Part shown: one piece after another, positions 17,115 to 25,351 of the stretch
Numbering within the stretch: the stretch's first letter is position 1
How the letters are laid out: each line of letters begins with the position of its first letter
Assembly: GCF_029167645.1 (NCBI RefSeq)
Contig: NZ_CP119147.1
Span: forward strand, 3,782,001-3,846,000
Source of the DNA: Streptomyces sp. AM 2-1-1
Lineage (GTDB): Bacteria > Actinomycetota > Actinomycetes > Streptomycetales > Streptomycetaceae
Direction: 5' to 3'
DNA length: 64,000 nucleotides
The notes under the pieces: model-generated
Told to the model about the DNA's origin: nothing
Database searches by the model: none
Seen by the model: the letters and a program-made list of their open reading frames with translations, nothing else
Program-made: the position numbers and the translations under genes

Positions 17115-17445
17115 CGGCCCGCGCCGGTCACCGTCCGCACCGGCACCCGCGTGCCCGCACCTTCGCACCGGCACCCGCGTGTTCGGGCGGGGGCGCCGCG
17201 CCCGCACGGGGGAGCCGTAACGGGAAGCCGTACCGCCGCACTCCACTGCCGCCGCCCGGTCCGAGCGGCGGCGGCAGTGTGCCGTGTACGGCTCCGAGGG
17301 GCGTCCGGCCCCGCGAGGTCCGCGGGGCCCACGCCGCCGGCCCCGCACCCCGGTCCGTAGACCCCGCGAGGTGCGCGGGCCCACCACGCGGGGCCCACCA
17401 CGCCGGGCCCCGCGCCCGACCCCGTACCGGGATCCCCGCCGCGGA
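17056..17445. other. Intergenic region between purC and the SDR gene
   Basis: No gene seen. It contains the purC tandem repeats, a stem-loop at 17244-17279 and C-rich low-complexity DNA (about 17300-17430) with repeated CGCGAGGTC/GCGGGCCCAC words. Confidence 0.6.
17244..17279. terminator. Strong hairpin between purC and the convergent SDR gene
   Basis: The 12-bp core CACTGCCGCCGC pairs with GCGGCGGCAGTG around a loop. It is placed between two convergent genes and may serve both. Confidence 0.7.
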
Positions 17446-18123
17446 CTACCGGGTGGTCGACAGGCCCTCCTTGACGTGCCGGGTGATCTCGTCGGCGAGG
17501 ATCTCGGGCAGCCCCTTCTCGATGCCGTCGAGTGCCTGCGCGGCGACGTCCGCCGGGTCGGCCTTGCGGTCGGTGGGTACGCCGGCGGCCATGTCGGTGT
17601 CCATGTACGCGACGTGCAGGGCCGAGACGGCGATCCCGCGCGGTGCCAGTTCTTCCCGGACCGCGCGGGTGAGTGCCCACGCGGCAGCCTTCGTCGCCGC
17701 GTAGGAGCCGAGTTCGGCCGGGTGCAGCCACGACAGGACGGAGAGGACGTTGAGCACCGCTCCGCCCCCGTTGCCCGCGATGACCGGGGCGAACGCCCGT
17801 GTCACGGCGAGCGGCCCGAAGTAGTTCGTCTCCATCTCCTGCCGGACCGCGTCGGTGTGGCCCGCGATGAGGGGCGTGGAGGTGGAGATCCCGGCGTTGT
17901 TGATCAGCAGGGTCGCGTCCGGGGCGAGGGCGGCGGCGGCCCGGACCGATTCCTCGTCCGTCACGTCCAGCCGGAGCGGGACGACGCCCGGCAGGTCCAC
18001 CGTCTCGGGGCGGCGGGCCGCCGCGTACACCTTCGCCCCCCGTTCGACGAGCTGCGCGGCGAGATGCCGGCCCAGTCCCCGGTTGGCGCCCGTGACCACG
18101 GCGACCGCGTTCCTCAACTCCAT
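17446..18123 (-). CDS. Short-chain dehydrogenase/reductase (SDR)
   Basis: A 225-residue classical SDR. The NAD(P)-binding motif is TGANRGLG (residues about 11-18) and the NNAG motif is LLINNAGIS. The catalytic Ser-Tyr-Lys set is visible as S in LSVLSWLH and YAATKAA. The substrate is unknown. The ATG at 18123 has a GAGGAG ribosome site 8 nt upstream. It is divergent from a TetR regulator, with an inverted repeat between them, the usual arrangement for a repressor controlling its neighbour. Confidence 0.9.
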   Translation of the reverse strand: MELRNAVAVVTGANRGLGRHLAAQLVERGAKVYAAARRPETVDLPGVVPLRLDVTDEESVRAAAALAPDATLLINNAGISTSTPLIAGHTDAVRQEMETNYFGPLAVTRAFAPVIAGNGGGAVLNVLSVLSWLHPAELGSYAATKAAAWALTRAVREELAPRGIAVSALHVAYMDTDMAAGVPTDRKADPADVAAQALDGIEKGLPEILADEITRHVKEGLSTTR

Positions 18124-18164
18124 CGAAGCTCCTCGGTTTCGCGGCGGGAGCATGGCCCCGCTCC

Positions 18165-18186
18165 TTAGATGATGGCCGCAATCTAA
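18165..18186. promoter_or_regulatory. Candidate TetR operator TTAGAT-N10-ATCTAA
   Basis: A perfect 6-bp inverted repeat with a 10-bp spacer (18165-18170 and 18181-18186) in the 121-bp gap between the divergent SDR and TetR genes. The placement fits autoregulation and SDR control. Confidence 0.55.
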
Positions 18187-18244
18187 CGCGGGGGCTACGA
18201 TAGATGTCAACTGGCATCCAAGCGGGGAAGCGGGGAGGTGGCCG

Positions 18245-18817
18245 ATGGGCCGCGTGTCGCAGGCGCAGGCGGAGGAGAACCGCCGACGAGTCGTGGAGAC
18301 AGCCTCGCGGCTCTTCCGCGAGCAGGGCACGCACGTCAGCGTCGCCGATCTGATGAGGGAGGCCGGGCTGACCCACGGGGGCTTCTACAAGCAGTTCGCC
18401 TCCAAGGAGGCGCTCGTCGACGAAGCCACCGCCCACGCGTTCGACGCGTACTCCCGGCACGGCGTGGGGAGCGCACCGCCCTCGGACCGGAACGAGGCCG
18501 CCCGGCGGCAGGCGCTGGTCGACGGCTACCTCTCGGTCGAGCACCGCGACGCTCCGGCCGACGGCTGTCCCGTCGCCGCACTCGCCACCGACATGGCGCG
18601 CGAGCCCGGAAACCGCGAGGCCCGGAGGGTGTACGCCGAGGGGGCGGGTGCCTTCGCCGAGGCGCTCGCCACCGAGGACCGGGACGGTCTGGCGCAACTC
18701 GCCACCCTGGTCGGTGCGTTGGTCCTCTCCCGGGCCACCGAAGGGTTCCCGGTCTCCGAGGAGATCCTCGCCGCCGCGCGCACCGCGCTGACGCCGCCCG
18801 CTCACCCTGCCGACTGA
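18245..18817 (+). CDS. TetR-family transcriptional regulator
   Basis: A 190-residue regulator. The N-terminal helix-turn-helix reads RRRVVETASRLFREQGTHVSVADLMREAGLTHGGFYKQFASKEALV, the standard TetR DNA-binding domain with the FYxxFxSKExL signature. The C-terminal ligand domain has a Cys (DGCPVAAL), the pattern of the C-terminal group often paired with oxidoreductases. GGGAGGTG lies before the ATG. It most likely represses the divergent SDR gene through the TTAGAT repeat between them; the inducer is unknown. Confidence 0.92.
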   Translation: MGRVSQAQAEENRRRVVETASRLFREQGTHVSVADLMREAGLTHGGFYKQFASKEALVDEATAHAFDAYSRHGVGSAPPSDRNEAARRQALVDGYLSVEHRDAPADGCPVAALATDMAREPGNREARRVYAEGAGAFAEALATEDRDGLAQLATLVGALVLSRATEGFPVSEEILAAARTALTPPAHPAD

Positions 18818-18830
18818 TCGCCCGCCCGCC

Positions 18831-18876
18831 CGCCGGCCGGACCTGGCGCCGTCCGCCGGCCGGACCTGGCGCCGTC
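18831..18876. repeat. 23-bp direct repeat after the TetR gene
   Basis: Two perfect adjacent 23-bp copies (18831-18853 and 18854-18876), rich in CGGCCGG, just downstream of the TetR stop. Probably a slippage product. Confidence 0.75.
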
Positions 18877-18909
18877 CGCCGTGCGCGCTGCGACCGGCCC
18901 CGGTGCGAC

Positions 18910-18946
18910 GAAGAAGGCCCCGGTCCTGGGGACCGGGGCCTTCTTC
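18910..18946 (-). terminator. Terminator of the first tRNA-Gly
   Basis: A perfect 16-bp stem (18910-18925 with 18931-18946) and 5-nt loop, 2 nt beyond the encoded CCA end of the minus-strand tRNA-Gly. Confidence 0.85.
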
Positions 18947-18948
18947 CG

Positions 18949-19024
18949 TGGAGCGAACGACGAGGTTCGAACTCGCGACCTCAACCTTGGCAAGGTTGCG
19001 CTCTACCAGCTGAGCTACGTTCGC
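18949..19024 (-). tRNA. tRNA-Gly(GCC)
   Basis: 76 nt including the encoded CCA. The acceptor stem is GCGAACG with CGTTCGC, anticodon GCC in loop TTGCCAA, and T-loop GTTCGAACC. Confidence 0.95.
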
Positions 19025-19046
19025 AGGCGCCGAAGCGCGAGGACAA

Positions 19047-19600
19047 CTATACCCATCCCTGAGCGTGCGCGAAACGCACTGCCGCGCGACGGCTCTTCAC
19101 GCCGAGTTCGGAGACCGCCGAGGAGAGGGGGTCGCGGACGGTCCCGGGGAGAGCGACGCCCGTGCGGCGATCTCCGCGACCGGGGCGCCGTCCCCCGCCG
19201 GTGCGCACACCTCGGCTTCCCGGGCAGTGAGCGGCGAGTCCCCGCGGAGATCGCGTCCGCGCCGATTCCGGGTCCGCGTAACGGCATTCGCCGTGCACGA
19301 TCCGGCTGATCCCGGCCGGACGGCGGGTGCTGAGGGTCTTGGGCACGTCTTGGGCACGGAGCCGCGCACCCCCGCGGTCGGGGCCCGCTCCGGGTGCCCG
19401 GCCGCCCGTGACCACTCACGATCATGGCGTGGCGGGCCGGCGGACGGGTCCGGGGGATGTGGCCACGCTCACACCGTCCGCACCCGGCATCCGGAGCTCG
19501 AGGACCGCGACGTCGGGCCGGCGGGCCGGGGCCATGGCAACGGACCCGCCGGGGCCGGGGCCCGACGGCGGTGCGCACCGTCATCGCTCCGCACGACATC
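19047..19600 (-). pseudogene. Decayed LuxR-type response regulator
   Basis: Fragments of a NarL/DesR-type regulator appear in order on the minus strand, but in different frames. These are MIVSGHGRPG (receiver beta4 region), VPKT (receiver Lys), YADPESA and DAISAG, DSPLTAREAEV followed by GAPVAEIAARASLSPG (LuxR helix-turn-helix), then PGTVRDPLSSAVSELGVKSRRAAVRFAHAQGWV to the natural C terminus. At least three frame changes separate them, so no functional protein can be made. No sensor kinase gene remains upstream. The remnant lies between two tRNA-Gly genes. Confidence 0.75.
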
Positions 19601-19610
19601 CGTCATGAGC

Positions 19611-19652
19611 GGGGGGCGGGTGACGGGCGACGGGGGGCGGGTGACGGGCGAC
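19611..19652. repeat. 21-bp tandem repeat near the regulator remnant
   Basis: Two perfect copies of a 21-bp unit (GGGGGGCGGGTGACGGGCGAC) next to the decayed regulator, at its former 5' side. Confidence 0.75.
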
Positions 19653-19740
19653 GGGAGTCCGCGAGCCCGGAGGAGTCCTCAACCCGGCTGATCCGCGCGG
19701 GAGATCGGCCGGCCGGGGAGCGCCGCGCTCCGAGCAGACG

Positions 19741-19775
19741 AAAAAAGACCCCGGTCGGTGACGACCGGGGTCTTT
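19741..19775 (-). terminator. Terminator of the second tRNA-Gly
   Basis: The stem AGACCCCGGTCG with CGACCGGGGTCT is followed on the minus strand by a run of U residues (plus-strand A-tract 19741-19746). It is a canonical intrinsic terminator. Confidence 0.9.
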
Positions 19776-19779
19776 CTCA

Positions 19780-19855
19780 TGGAGCGGACGACCAGGTTCG
19801 AACTGGCGACCTCAACCTTGGCAAGGTTGCGCTCTACCAACTGAGCTACGTCCGC
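19780..19855 (-). tRNA. tRNA-Gly(GCC), second copy
   Basis: 76 nt including the encoded CCA. Acceptor stem is GCGGACG with CGTCCGC, anticodon GCC. It differs from the first tRNA-Gly(GCC) mainly in the acceptor and T stems. Confidence 0.95.
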
Positions 19856-19934
19856 ATTGCCTCCGCTCGGCTTTCACCGGGCGGCGCGAGCACCACTCTA
19901 CCCGATCCACCGGAGTGGTCGGAAAGCGATACAG

Positions 19935-20006
19935 AGCGGGTGACAGGAATCGCACACTGCGCCTCCCCCCTGGAAGGGGGGTGTTCTACTACTGAACTAC
20001 ACCCGC
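19935..20006 (-). tRNA. tRNA-Gly(TCC)
   Basis: 72 nt. Acceptor stem is GCGGGTG with CACCCGC, and the anticodon stem-loop CCCCCTTCCAGGGGG gives anticodon TCC. CCA is not encoded. Confidence 0.93.
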
Positions 20007-20184
20007 ACGCTGCTGTGGTTGGGGCCTTTCGGCCTTGCCCCTTGGCGTGATCCAGACTCTATCCGACCTGCGGGGGTGCAACGCAAGTCGGCTCCCCCAC
20101 GAATGTCGCGGCGGGGTCCTGGGGGCCGCCGGTCCGGAGGCACTGGCGGCCCTCCGGACCCCGGTGCCGGGGCCCGCCCACCCG

Positions 20185-20520
20185 TCAACTCGCCTGTTCG
20201 AACGCCTCGTAGACCTTCTTGGGGATGCGGCCCCGGGCCGGCACCTCCATCCGGTGCGACCGCGCCCAGGCGCGGACGGCCGCCGGATCGGGGGCGAGGG
20301 ACGTGTGGTGGTAGGAAACGGGAGCCTTGCCGTGCTTTCCGGCATTTGTCTGCTTTCGACCGGCGGCCACGTACGGCGCCAGGGTCTTCCGCAGCTTTTT
20401 CGCGTTGGCGGGATTGAGATCGATCTCGTAGGACTTCCCGTCGAGGGCGAAAGTGACCGTTTCCGCCGCCTGTCCTCCGTCGATGTCGTCGGAGAGCGTG
20501 ACCACTACGCGCTGCGCCAC
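20185..20520 (-). CDS. Lsr2-family nucleoid-associated protein
   Basis: A 111-residue Lsr2 protein, an H-NS-like silencer binding AT-rich, often foreign DNA. The N-terminal dimerisation part begins AQRVVVTLSDDIDGGQAAETVTFALDGKSYEIDLN. The C-terminal AT-hook-like motif is RGRIPKKV, after VRAWARSHRMEV. The GTG at 20520 has GAAAGGA upstream. It lies alone between tRNA-Gly genes and purS. Streptomyces usually carry two Lsr2 paralogues; which one this is cannot be told from the window alone. Confidence 0.93.
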   Translation of the reverse strand: MAQRVVVTLSDDIDGGQAAETVTFALDGKSYEIDLNPANAKKLRKTLAPYVAAGRKQTNAGKHGKAPVSYHHTSLAPDPAAVRAWARSHRMEVPARGRIPKKVYEAFEQAS

Positions 20521-21097
20521 GGATATCGGTCCTTTCCTACGGTGCCCGCGCGGGTGAGTGCGCGGACACGGGCCTTCCGGCGGCTTGGGGTGGTGACGTG
20601 GAACCGGGCCGGGCTCCGGGTCGCCGGCCGCCGGCGCCGCGGTGCGGGGTCGCCCCGCAATTCCGGTGGGTGGACGACGGCGGTCGCGGCACCTCGTCGC
20701 GCTGCGGAAGGCCGCCGTGCACTCGGCACGCGGACGCTCCTTCGCCGTGCGACGCACCGCATCCGACGCCGCGCCCTCATCCACCACGCATTGCGGGACC
20801 GCCCGGAGGCGTCGGTGTCCCGTGTGTTCCCGGGGCCGTGTCCCTTTCCCTGGTAATCATTTGTACAGCGGTGAAACGGCATTGTGAAGCCCGCCCAATT
20901 GTTTCGCGTGTCCGTCCGCAATCGGCCGGGATTTTTTCCCCGGACTTTTCCCCGGAGTGGTGGTGATCGATATCCGCGCGTGCTCCGCGGGACCTTGTCT
21001 ACCCGCGTAGAACTTTCCGCCAGGTACGCTGACAGGACCCGCGGGGGTCTGGGGAACCCCCCGGAGAACCAGCCGCACCACACCATTGGGAGTGCCA
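20521..21097. other. Intergenic region between lsr2 and purSQL
   Basis: No convincing gene. The right half is relatively AT-rich (20860-21030) and must contain the divergent promoters. TTTTTCCCCGGACTTTTCCCC at about 20935-20955 is a short CCCCGGACTTTT-like repeat. I cannot assign exact -35 and -10 boxes. Confidence 0.5.
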
Positions 21098-21358
21098 GTG
21101 GCACGCGTCGTAGTCGACGTCATGCTCAAGCCGGAGATCCTCGACCCGCAGGGACAGGCGGTGCAGCGCGCACTGCCCCGTCTCGGCTTCGAGGGAATCG
21201 CCGACGTACGCCAGGGGAAGCGTTTCGAGCTTCAGGTCGAAGGGCCGGTCGACGATGCCGCCCTGGCCCGGATCAACGAACTCGCCGAGACCTTCCTCGC
21301 GAACACCGTCATCGAGGACTTCGTCGTGAAGGTGGAGTCCGAGGAGGCCGCGAAGTGA
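21098..21358 (+). CDS. purS: Phosphoribosylformylglycinamidine synthase subunit PurS
   Basis: An 86-residue small subunit of FGAM synthase, bridging PurQ and PurL in the ammonia-channelling complex. The sequence [31 protein letters not shown] is diagnostic, as is [14 protein letters not shown] at the end. GTG 21098 is preferred over TTG 21086 and GTG 21092 because GGGAG sits 5 nt upstream and the family starts M-ARVVVDV. Its TGA overlaps the purQ GTG start (GTGA). Confidence 0.95.
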   Translation: MARVVVDVMLKPEILDPQGQAVQRALPRLGFEGIADVRQGKRFELQVEGPVDDAALARINELAETFLANTVIEDFVVKVESEEAAK

Positions 21359-22035
21359 CCGCTCGTATCGGCGTCGTCACTTTCCCCGGCACCCTCGACG
21401 ACCAGGACGCGCTGCGCGCGGTCCGGGTCGCCGGGGCCGAACCCGTGTCGCTGTGGCACCGCGACAAGGACCTGCACCAGGTCGACGCGGTCGTTCTCGC
21501 GGGCGGCTTCTCCTACGGCGACTACCTGCGCGCCGGGGCCATCTCCCGGTTCTCGCCGGTCATGGAGCCGATCATCGAGCAGGCGAAGGCCGGCATGCCG
21601 GTCCTCGGCATCTGCAACGGCTTCCAGATCCTGACCGAGGCGCACCTGCTGCCCGGCGCGATGCTGCGCAACAACCACCTCCACTTCATCTGCCGCGACC
21701 AGAAGCTGCGGGTGGAGAACGCGGGGACGGCCTGGACCGCGGACTACGCGGACGGCCAGGAGATCTCCGTACCGCTGAAGAACATGGACGGCCGGTACAC
21801 CGCCGACGAGCGCACGCTCGACGAGCTGGAGGCCGAGGGCCGCGTCGCGTTCCGCTACGTCGACGTGAACCCCAACGGCTCGCTCCGTGACATCGCCGGC
21901 ATCAGCAACGCCGCCGGCAACGTCGTCGGCCTCATGCCGCACCCCGAGCACGCGGTGGAGCCGCTGGTCGGCACCGGCGGCACGGACGGCCTCGGTTTCT
22001 TCACCTCGATCATCAAGAAGCTGGTCAACGCATGA
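21355..22035 (+). CDS. purQ: Phosphoribosylformylglycinamidine synthase subunit PurQ
   Basis: A 226-residue class I glutamine amidotransferase that supplies ammonia to PurL. The catalytic Cys is in GICNGFQIL, and the His/Glu pair in [10 protein letters not shown]. Other landmarks are [15 protein letters not shown] and NPNGS. The GTG start overlaps purS and its stop overlaps the purL ATG (ATGA), so the three subunits are translationally coupled and made in step. Confidence 0.97.
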   Translation: MTARIGVVTFPGTLDDQDALRAVRVAGAEPVSLWHRDKDLHQVDAVVLAGGFSYGDYLRAGAISRFSPVMEPIIEQAKAGMPVLGICNGFQILTEAHLLPGAMLRNNHLHFICRDQKLRVENAGTAWTADYADGQEISVPLKNMDGRYTADERTLDELEAEGRVAFRYVDVNPNGSLRDIAGISNAAGNVVGLMPHPEHAVEPLVGTGGTDGLGFFTSIIKKLVNA

Positions 22036-24281
22036 GCCTGGATACGGTCAAGCACGCGGCCGAGACCCCGGACGACGAGCAGCCCTGGAAGGAACTCGGC
22101 CTCAAGGAGGACGAGTACGCCCGGATCCGCGAGATCCTGGGCCGCCGTCCCACCGGTGCCGAGCTCGCCATGTACTCGGTGATGTGGTCCGAGCACTGCT
22201 CCTACAAGAGCAGCAAGGTCCACCTCAAGCAGTTCGGCGAGAAGGTCCCGGCCAACGACGCGATGCTCGTCGGCATCGGCGAGAACGCCGGTGTGGTCGA
22301 CGTCGGCCAGGGTTACGCGGTCACCTTCAAGGTCGAGTCGCACAACCACCCGTCGTACATCGAGCCCTACCAGGGCGCGGCGACCGGCGTCGGCGGCATC
22401 GTGCGCGACATCCTCGCCATGGGTGCCCGCCCGATCGCGGTCGTCGACCCGCTGCGCTTCGGTGCGGCCGACCACCCCGACACCAAGCGCGTCCTGCCGG
22501 GCGTCGTCGCGGGAATCGGCGGCTACGGCAACTGCCTCGGCCTGCCGAACATCGGCGGCGAGGTCGTCTTCGACGCCTGCTACCAGGGCAACCCGCTCGT
22601 CAACGCCGGCTGCATCGGCGTGATGAAGCACGAGGACATCCACCTCGCGCAGGCCTCCGGCCCCGGCAACAAGGTCATCCTCTACGGTGCCCGCACCGGC
22701 GGCGACGGCATCGGCGGCGTCTCGGTCCTCGCGTCCGAGACCTTCGAGTCGACGGGTCCCGCGAAGCGCCCGGCCGTCCAGGTCGGCGACCCCTTCCAGG
22801 AGAAGCTCCTCATCGAGTGCACCCTGGAGATCTTCAAGGAGAAGCTCGTCGCGGGCATCCAGGACCTCGGCGGCGCCGGGCTCTCCTGCGCCACGTCCGA
22901 GCTGGCCTCCGCCGGCTCCGGCGGCATGCGCGTCGAGCTGGACACCGTGCCGCTGCGCGACTCCTCCCTCTCGCCCGAGGAAATCCTCATGAGCGAGTCG
23001 CAGGAGCGCATGTGCGCGATCGTCGAGCCGCAGCACGTGGACCGCTTCCTGGAGATCTGCGAGAAGTGGGACGTCATCGCCACCGTCATCGGTGAGGTGA
23101 CCGAGGGCTCGCAGCTGGAGATCTTCTGGCACGGCGAGCAGATCGTGGACGTTCCGCCGCGGTCCGTCGCGCACGAGGGCCCGACCTACCACCGCCCCTT
23201 CGCCCGTCCCTCCTGGCAGGACGCGCTCCAGGCCGACGACGCGGGCAAGCTCGCCCGCCCGGCGAACGGCGACGAACTGCGCGCGCAGGTGCTCCAGCTC
23301 GTCTCCTCGCCGAACCAGGCGTCGAAGACGTGGATCACGGACCAGTACGACCGGTTCGTGCAGGGCAACACGGTGCTCGCGATGCCCGAGGACGCCGGCA
23401 TGGTCCGCATCGACGAGGAGACCAACCTCGGTGTGGCCATGGCGACCGACGGCAACGGCCGCTACGCGAAGCTCGACCCGTACACCGGCGCCCAGCTCGC
23501 GCTGGCGGAGTCCTACCGCAACGTCGCCGCATCCGGCGCCAAGCCGCTCGCGATCTCGGACTGCCTGAACTTCGGTTCGCCCGAGGACCCGGACGTCATG
23601 TGGCAGTTCGCCGAGGCCACCCGCGGTCTCGCGGACGGCTGCCTGGAGCTGGGTACCCCGGTCACCGGCGGCAACGTCTCGCTCTACAACCAGACCGGTG
23701 ACACGGCGATCCACCCGACGCCGGTCGTGGCCGTGCTCGGTGTGATCGACGACGTCACCCGGCGCACCCCGGTCGCGTTCGCGCAGGAGGGGCAGCTGCT
23801 CTACCTGCTCGGCGACACGCACGAGGAGTTCGGCGGCTCGGCCTGGTCCGAGGTCGTCCACCAGCACCTCGGCGGGATGCCGCCCAAGGTCGACCTGGGC
23901 CGCGAGAAGCTCCTCGGGGAGATCCTCATCTCGGCCTCGCGCGACGGCATGATCGACGCCGCGCACGACCTCTCCGACGGCGGTCTCGTCCAGGCGGTCA
24001 CCGAGTCCTGCCTGCGCGGCGGGAAGGGCGCCCGGCTGGTCGTCCCGGACGGTCTGGACGCGTTCACCTTCCTCTTCTCCGAGTCGGCGGGGCGCGCGGT
24101 CGTCTCGGTGCCGCGGAGCGAGGAACTCCGCTTCAACGACATGTGCGGGGCGCGGGGTCTGCCCGTCACCCGCATCGGTGTCGTGGACGGCGAGGAGATC
24201 GAGGTGCAGGGTGAGTTCAGCATCCCGCTGGACGAGCTGCGGACGGCGCACGAGGGAACGATTCCGGCGCTCCTCGCCTGA
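22032..24281 (+). CDS. purL: Phosphoribosylformylglycinamidine synthase subunit PurL
   Basis: A 749-residue small-type PurL, the catalytic ATP-dependent subunit converting FGAR to FGAM. The family blocks are [20 protein letters not shown], the ATP/Mg-binding [41 protein letters not shown], and in the second half GGNVSLYN and AHDLSDGGL. The length is normal for the PurS-PurQ-dependent type. It ends the purSQL operon; a hairpin follows 49 nt after the stop. Confidence 0.97.
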   Translation: MSLDTVKHAAETPDDEQPWKELGLKEDEYARIREILGRRPTGAELAMYSVMWSEHCSYKSSKVHLKQFGEKVPANDAMLVGIGENAGVVDVGQGYAVTFKVESHNHPSYIEPYQGAATGVGGIVRDILAMGARPIAVVDPLRFGAADHPDTKRVLPGVVAGIGGYGNCLGLPNIGGEVVFDACYQGNPLVNAGCIGVMKHEDIHLAQASGPGNKVILYGARTGGDGIGGVSVLASETFESTGPAKRPAVQVGDPFQEKLLIECTLEIFKEKLVAGIQDLGGAGLSCATSELASAGSGGMRVELDTVPLRDSSLSPEEILMSESQERMCAIVEPQHVDRFLEICEKWDVIATVIGEVTEGSQLEIFWHGEQIVDVPPRSVAHEGPTYHRPFARPSWQDALQADDAGKLARPANGDELRAQVLQLVSSPNQASKTWITDQYDRFVQGNTVLAMPEDAGMVRIDEETNLGVAMATDGNGRYAKLDPYTGAQLALAESYRNVAASGAKPLAISDCLNFGSPEDPDVMWQFAEATRGLADGCLELGTPVTGGNVSLYNQTGDTAIHPTPVVAVLGVIDDVTRRTPVAFAQEGQLLYLLGDTHEEFGGSAWSEVVHQHLGGMPPKVDLGREKLLGEILISASRDGMIDAAHDLSDGGLVQAVTESCLRGGKGARLVVPDGLDAFTFLFSESAGRAVVSVPRSEELRFNDMCGARGLPVTRIGVVDGEEIEVQGEFSIPLDELRTAHEGTIPALLA

Positions 24282-24330
24282 GTCCTCCCCCCTGAGCCCT
24301 CCTGGGGCCTTCCTCCCGAGGCACGTACGC

Positions 24331-24366
24331 CGCTGCCCCCGTCCGGTCCGCCGGGCGGGGGCAGCG
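24331..24366 (+). terminator. purSQL terminator
   Basis: An 11-bp stem CGCTGCCCCCG with CGGGGGCAGCG and a 14-nt loop, 49 nt past the purL stop. Confidence 0.75.
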
Positions 24367-24452
24367 CGTTGTCCGGGGCCGGGTCGTCCCTAAGGACGGG
24401 GCGCCGGACGCCGTGGGCGGGGACGCCCTTCGGCAGCCGTACGCTCGGTGCC

Positions 24453-25253
24453 ATGCCGCCGTCACGCAAGCGCGCCCGCCGCTACGACCCCGACCGCACC
24501 CGGACCGCCGTACTGGACCAGTTCGCACAGGTCCGCCGGGCGGTGGCCGGGCTCTCCCCCGAGCAGCTCGCGCTGCCGGCCCGGCCCGGCGACCGGACCG
24601 TGCGCGAACTCACCGTCCGTCTCGCGACGGCGCTCTCCTCCGTCAGCCGGAGTCTGGAGCTGCCCGAGCCGCGCGGCGCCAAGCCGGAGTTGACCCCGGT
24701 CGCGTGGGTGCTCATGCCCGCGGCGCGGGCCGACCGGACCGACGAGGAGACGCGCGCCCTCGCCGCGTGCCACCCCGATCCGGCCCTGCTCTTCGACGAG
24801 GTCGCGGCCGGCTTCGCGGCGGCGGTGGCCTCGGCCTCGCCCGACCGGCTGGTGGCCACCCCGGCCGGTTCGATGCGGCTGGGCGACCACCTGGTCACCC
24901 GGACCGTCGAGTTGATCGTGTCCACGGACGACCTGAACGCCGCGACCGGCCTGGACATCCCGTACGACCGGCAGGCCCTGGCCGCCGCCACCCGGCTGCT
25001 CGCGGACGCCCTCGCCGAGCGGGCGCCCGGTGGCTCGGTGGAGGTGCGGGTGCCGCCGTTCGCCGTGGTGCAGTGCGTCGGCGGCCCCCAGCACACCCGC
25101 GGTACGCCCCCGAACGTCGTCGAGACCGACCCCCTCACCTGGGTCCGGCTGGCCACCGGACGGGCCGGCTGGGCCGGGGAACGGGAGGCCGCACGGGTCT
25201 CCGCGAGCGGCGAACGCGCCGATCTGGGCGGGCTGCTGCCCCTGACGAGCTGA
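24453..25253 (+). CDS. Mycothiol maleylpyruvate isomerase/DinB-like, sterol-carrier-type protein
   Basis: A 266-residue protein of the actinobacterial maleylpyruvate isomerase (MDMPI)/DinB-like helical family with a C-terminal SCP-like domain. The N-terminal helix bundle reads VLDQFAQVRRAVAGLSPEQLALPARPGDRTVRELTVRLA. The second half has GSVEVRVPPFAVVQCVGGPQHTRGTPPNVVETDPLTWVRLATGR, the end of the SCP-like fold. The usual metal-binding His (HxxD) of active members is not evident. TACGCT lies 7 nt before the ATG, and no ribosome site is seen, so translation may be leaderless. Substrate and role are unknown. Confidence 0.75.
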   Translation: MPPSRKRARRYDPDRTRTAVLDQFAQVRRAVAGLSPEQLALPARPGDRTVRELTVRLATALSSVSRSLELPEPRGAKPELTPVAWVLMPAARADRTDEETRALAACHPDPALLFDEVAAGFAAAVASASPDRLVATPAGSMRLGDHLVTRTVELIVSTDDLNAATGLDIPYDRQALAAATRLLADALAERAPGGSVEVRVPPFAVVQCVGGPQHTRGTPPNVVETDPLTWVRLATGRAGWAGEREAARVSASGERADLGGLLPLTS

Positions 25254-25351
25254 GCCGGCCCCCTGTCCGCGCCGCCGCTCGCTGTCAGGCGCGGGCGGCG
25301 GTACGGGCAGGGGGCGCGGCGGATCACGGGGGACGGGGGAGGGAGCGGGTA

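Noticed and set aside
18949..20006. tRNA-Gly cluster as a second integration site
   Set aside because: The tRNA similarity is ordinary isoacceptor similarity; no displaced 3' fragment or integrase is present.
21855..24251. Long minus-strand open frame (798 codons) opposite purL
   Set aside because: It is the antisense shadow of purL; purL has full family motifs on the plus strand, and long antisense frames are expected at this GC content.
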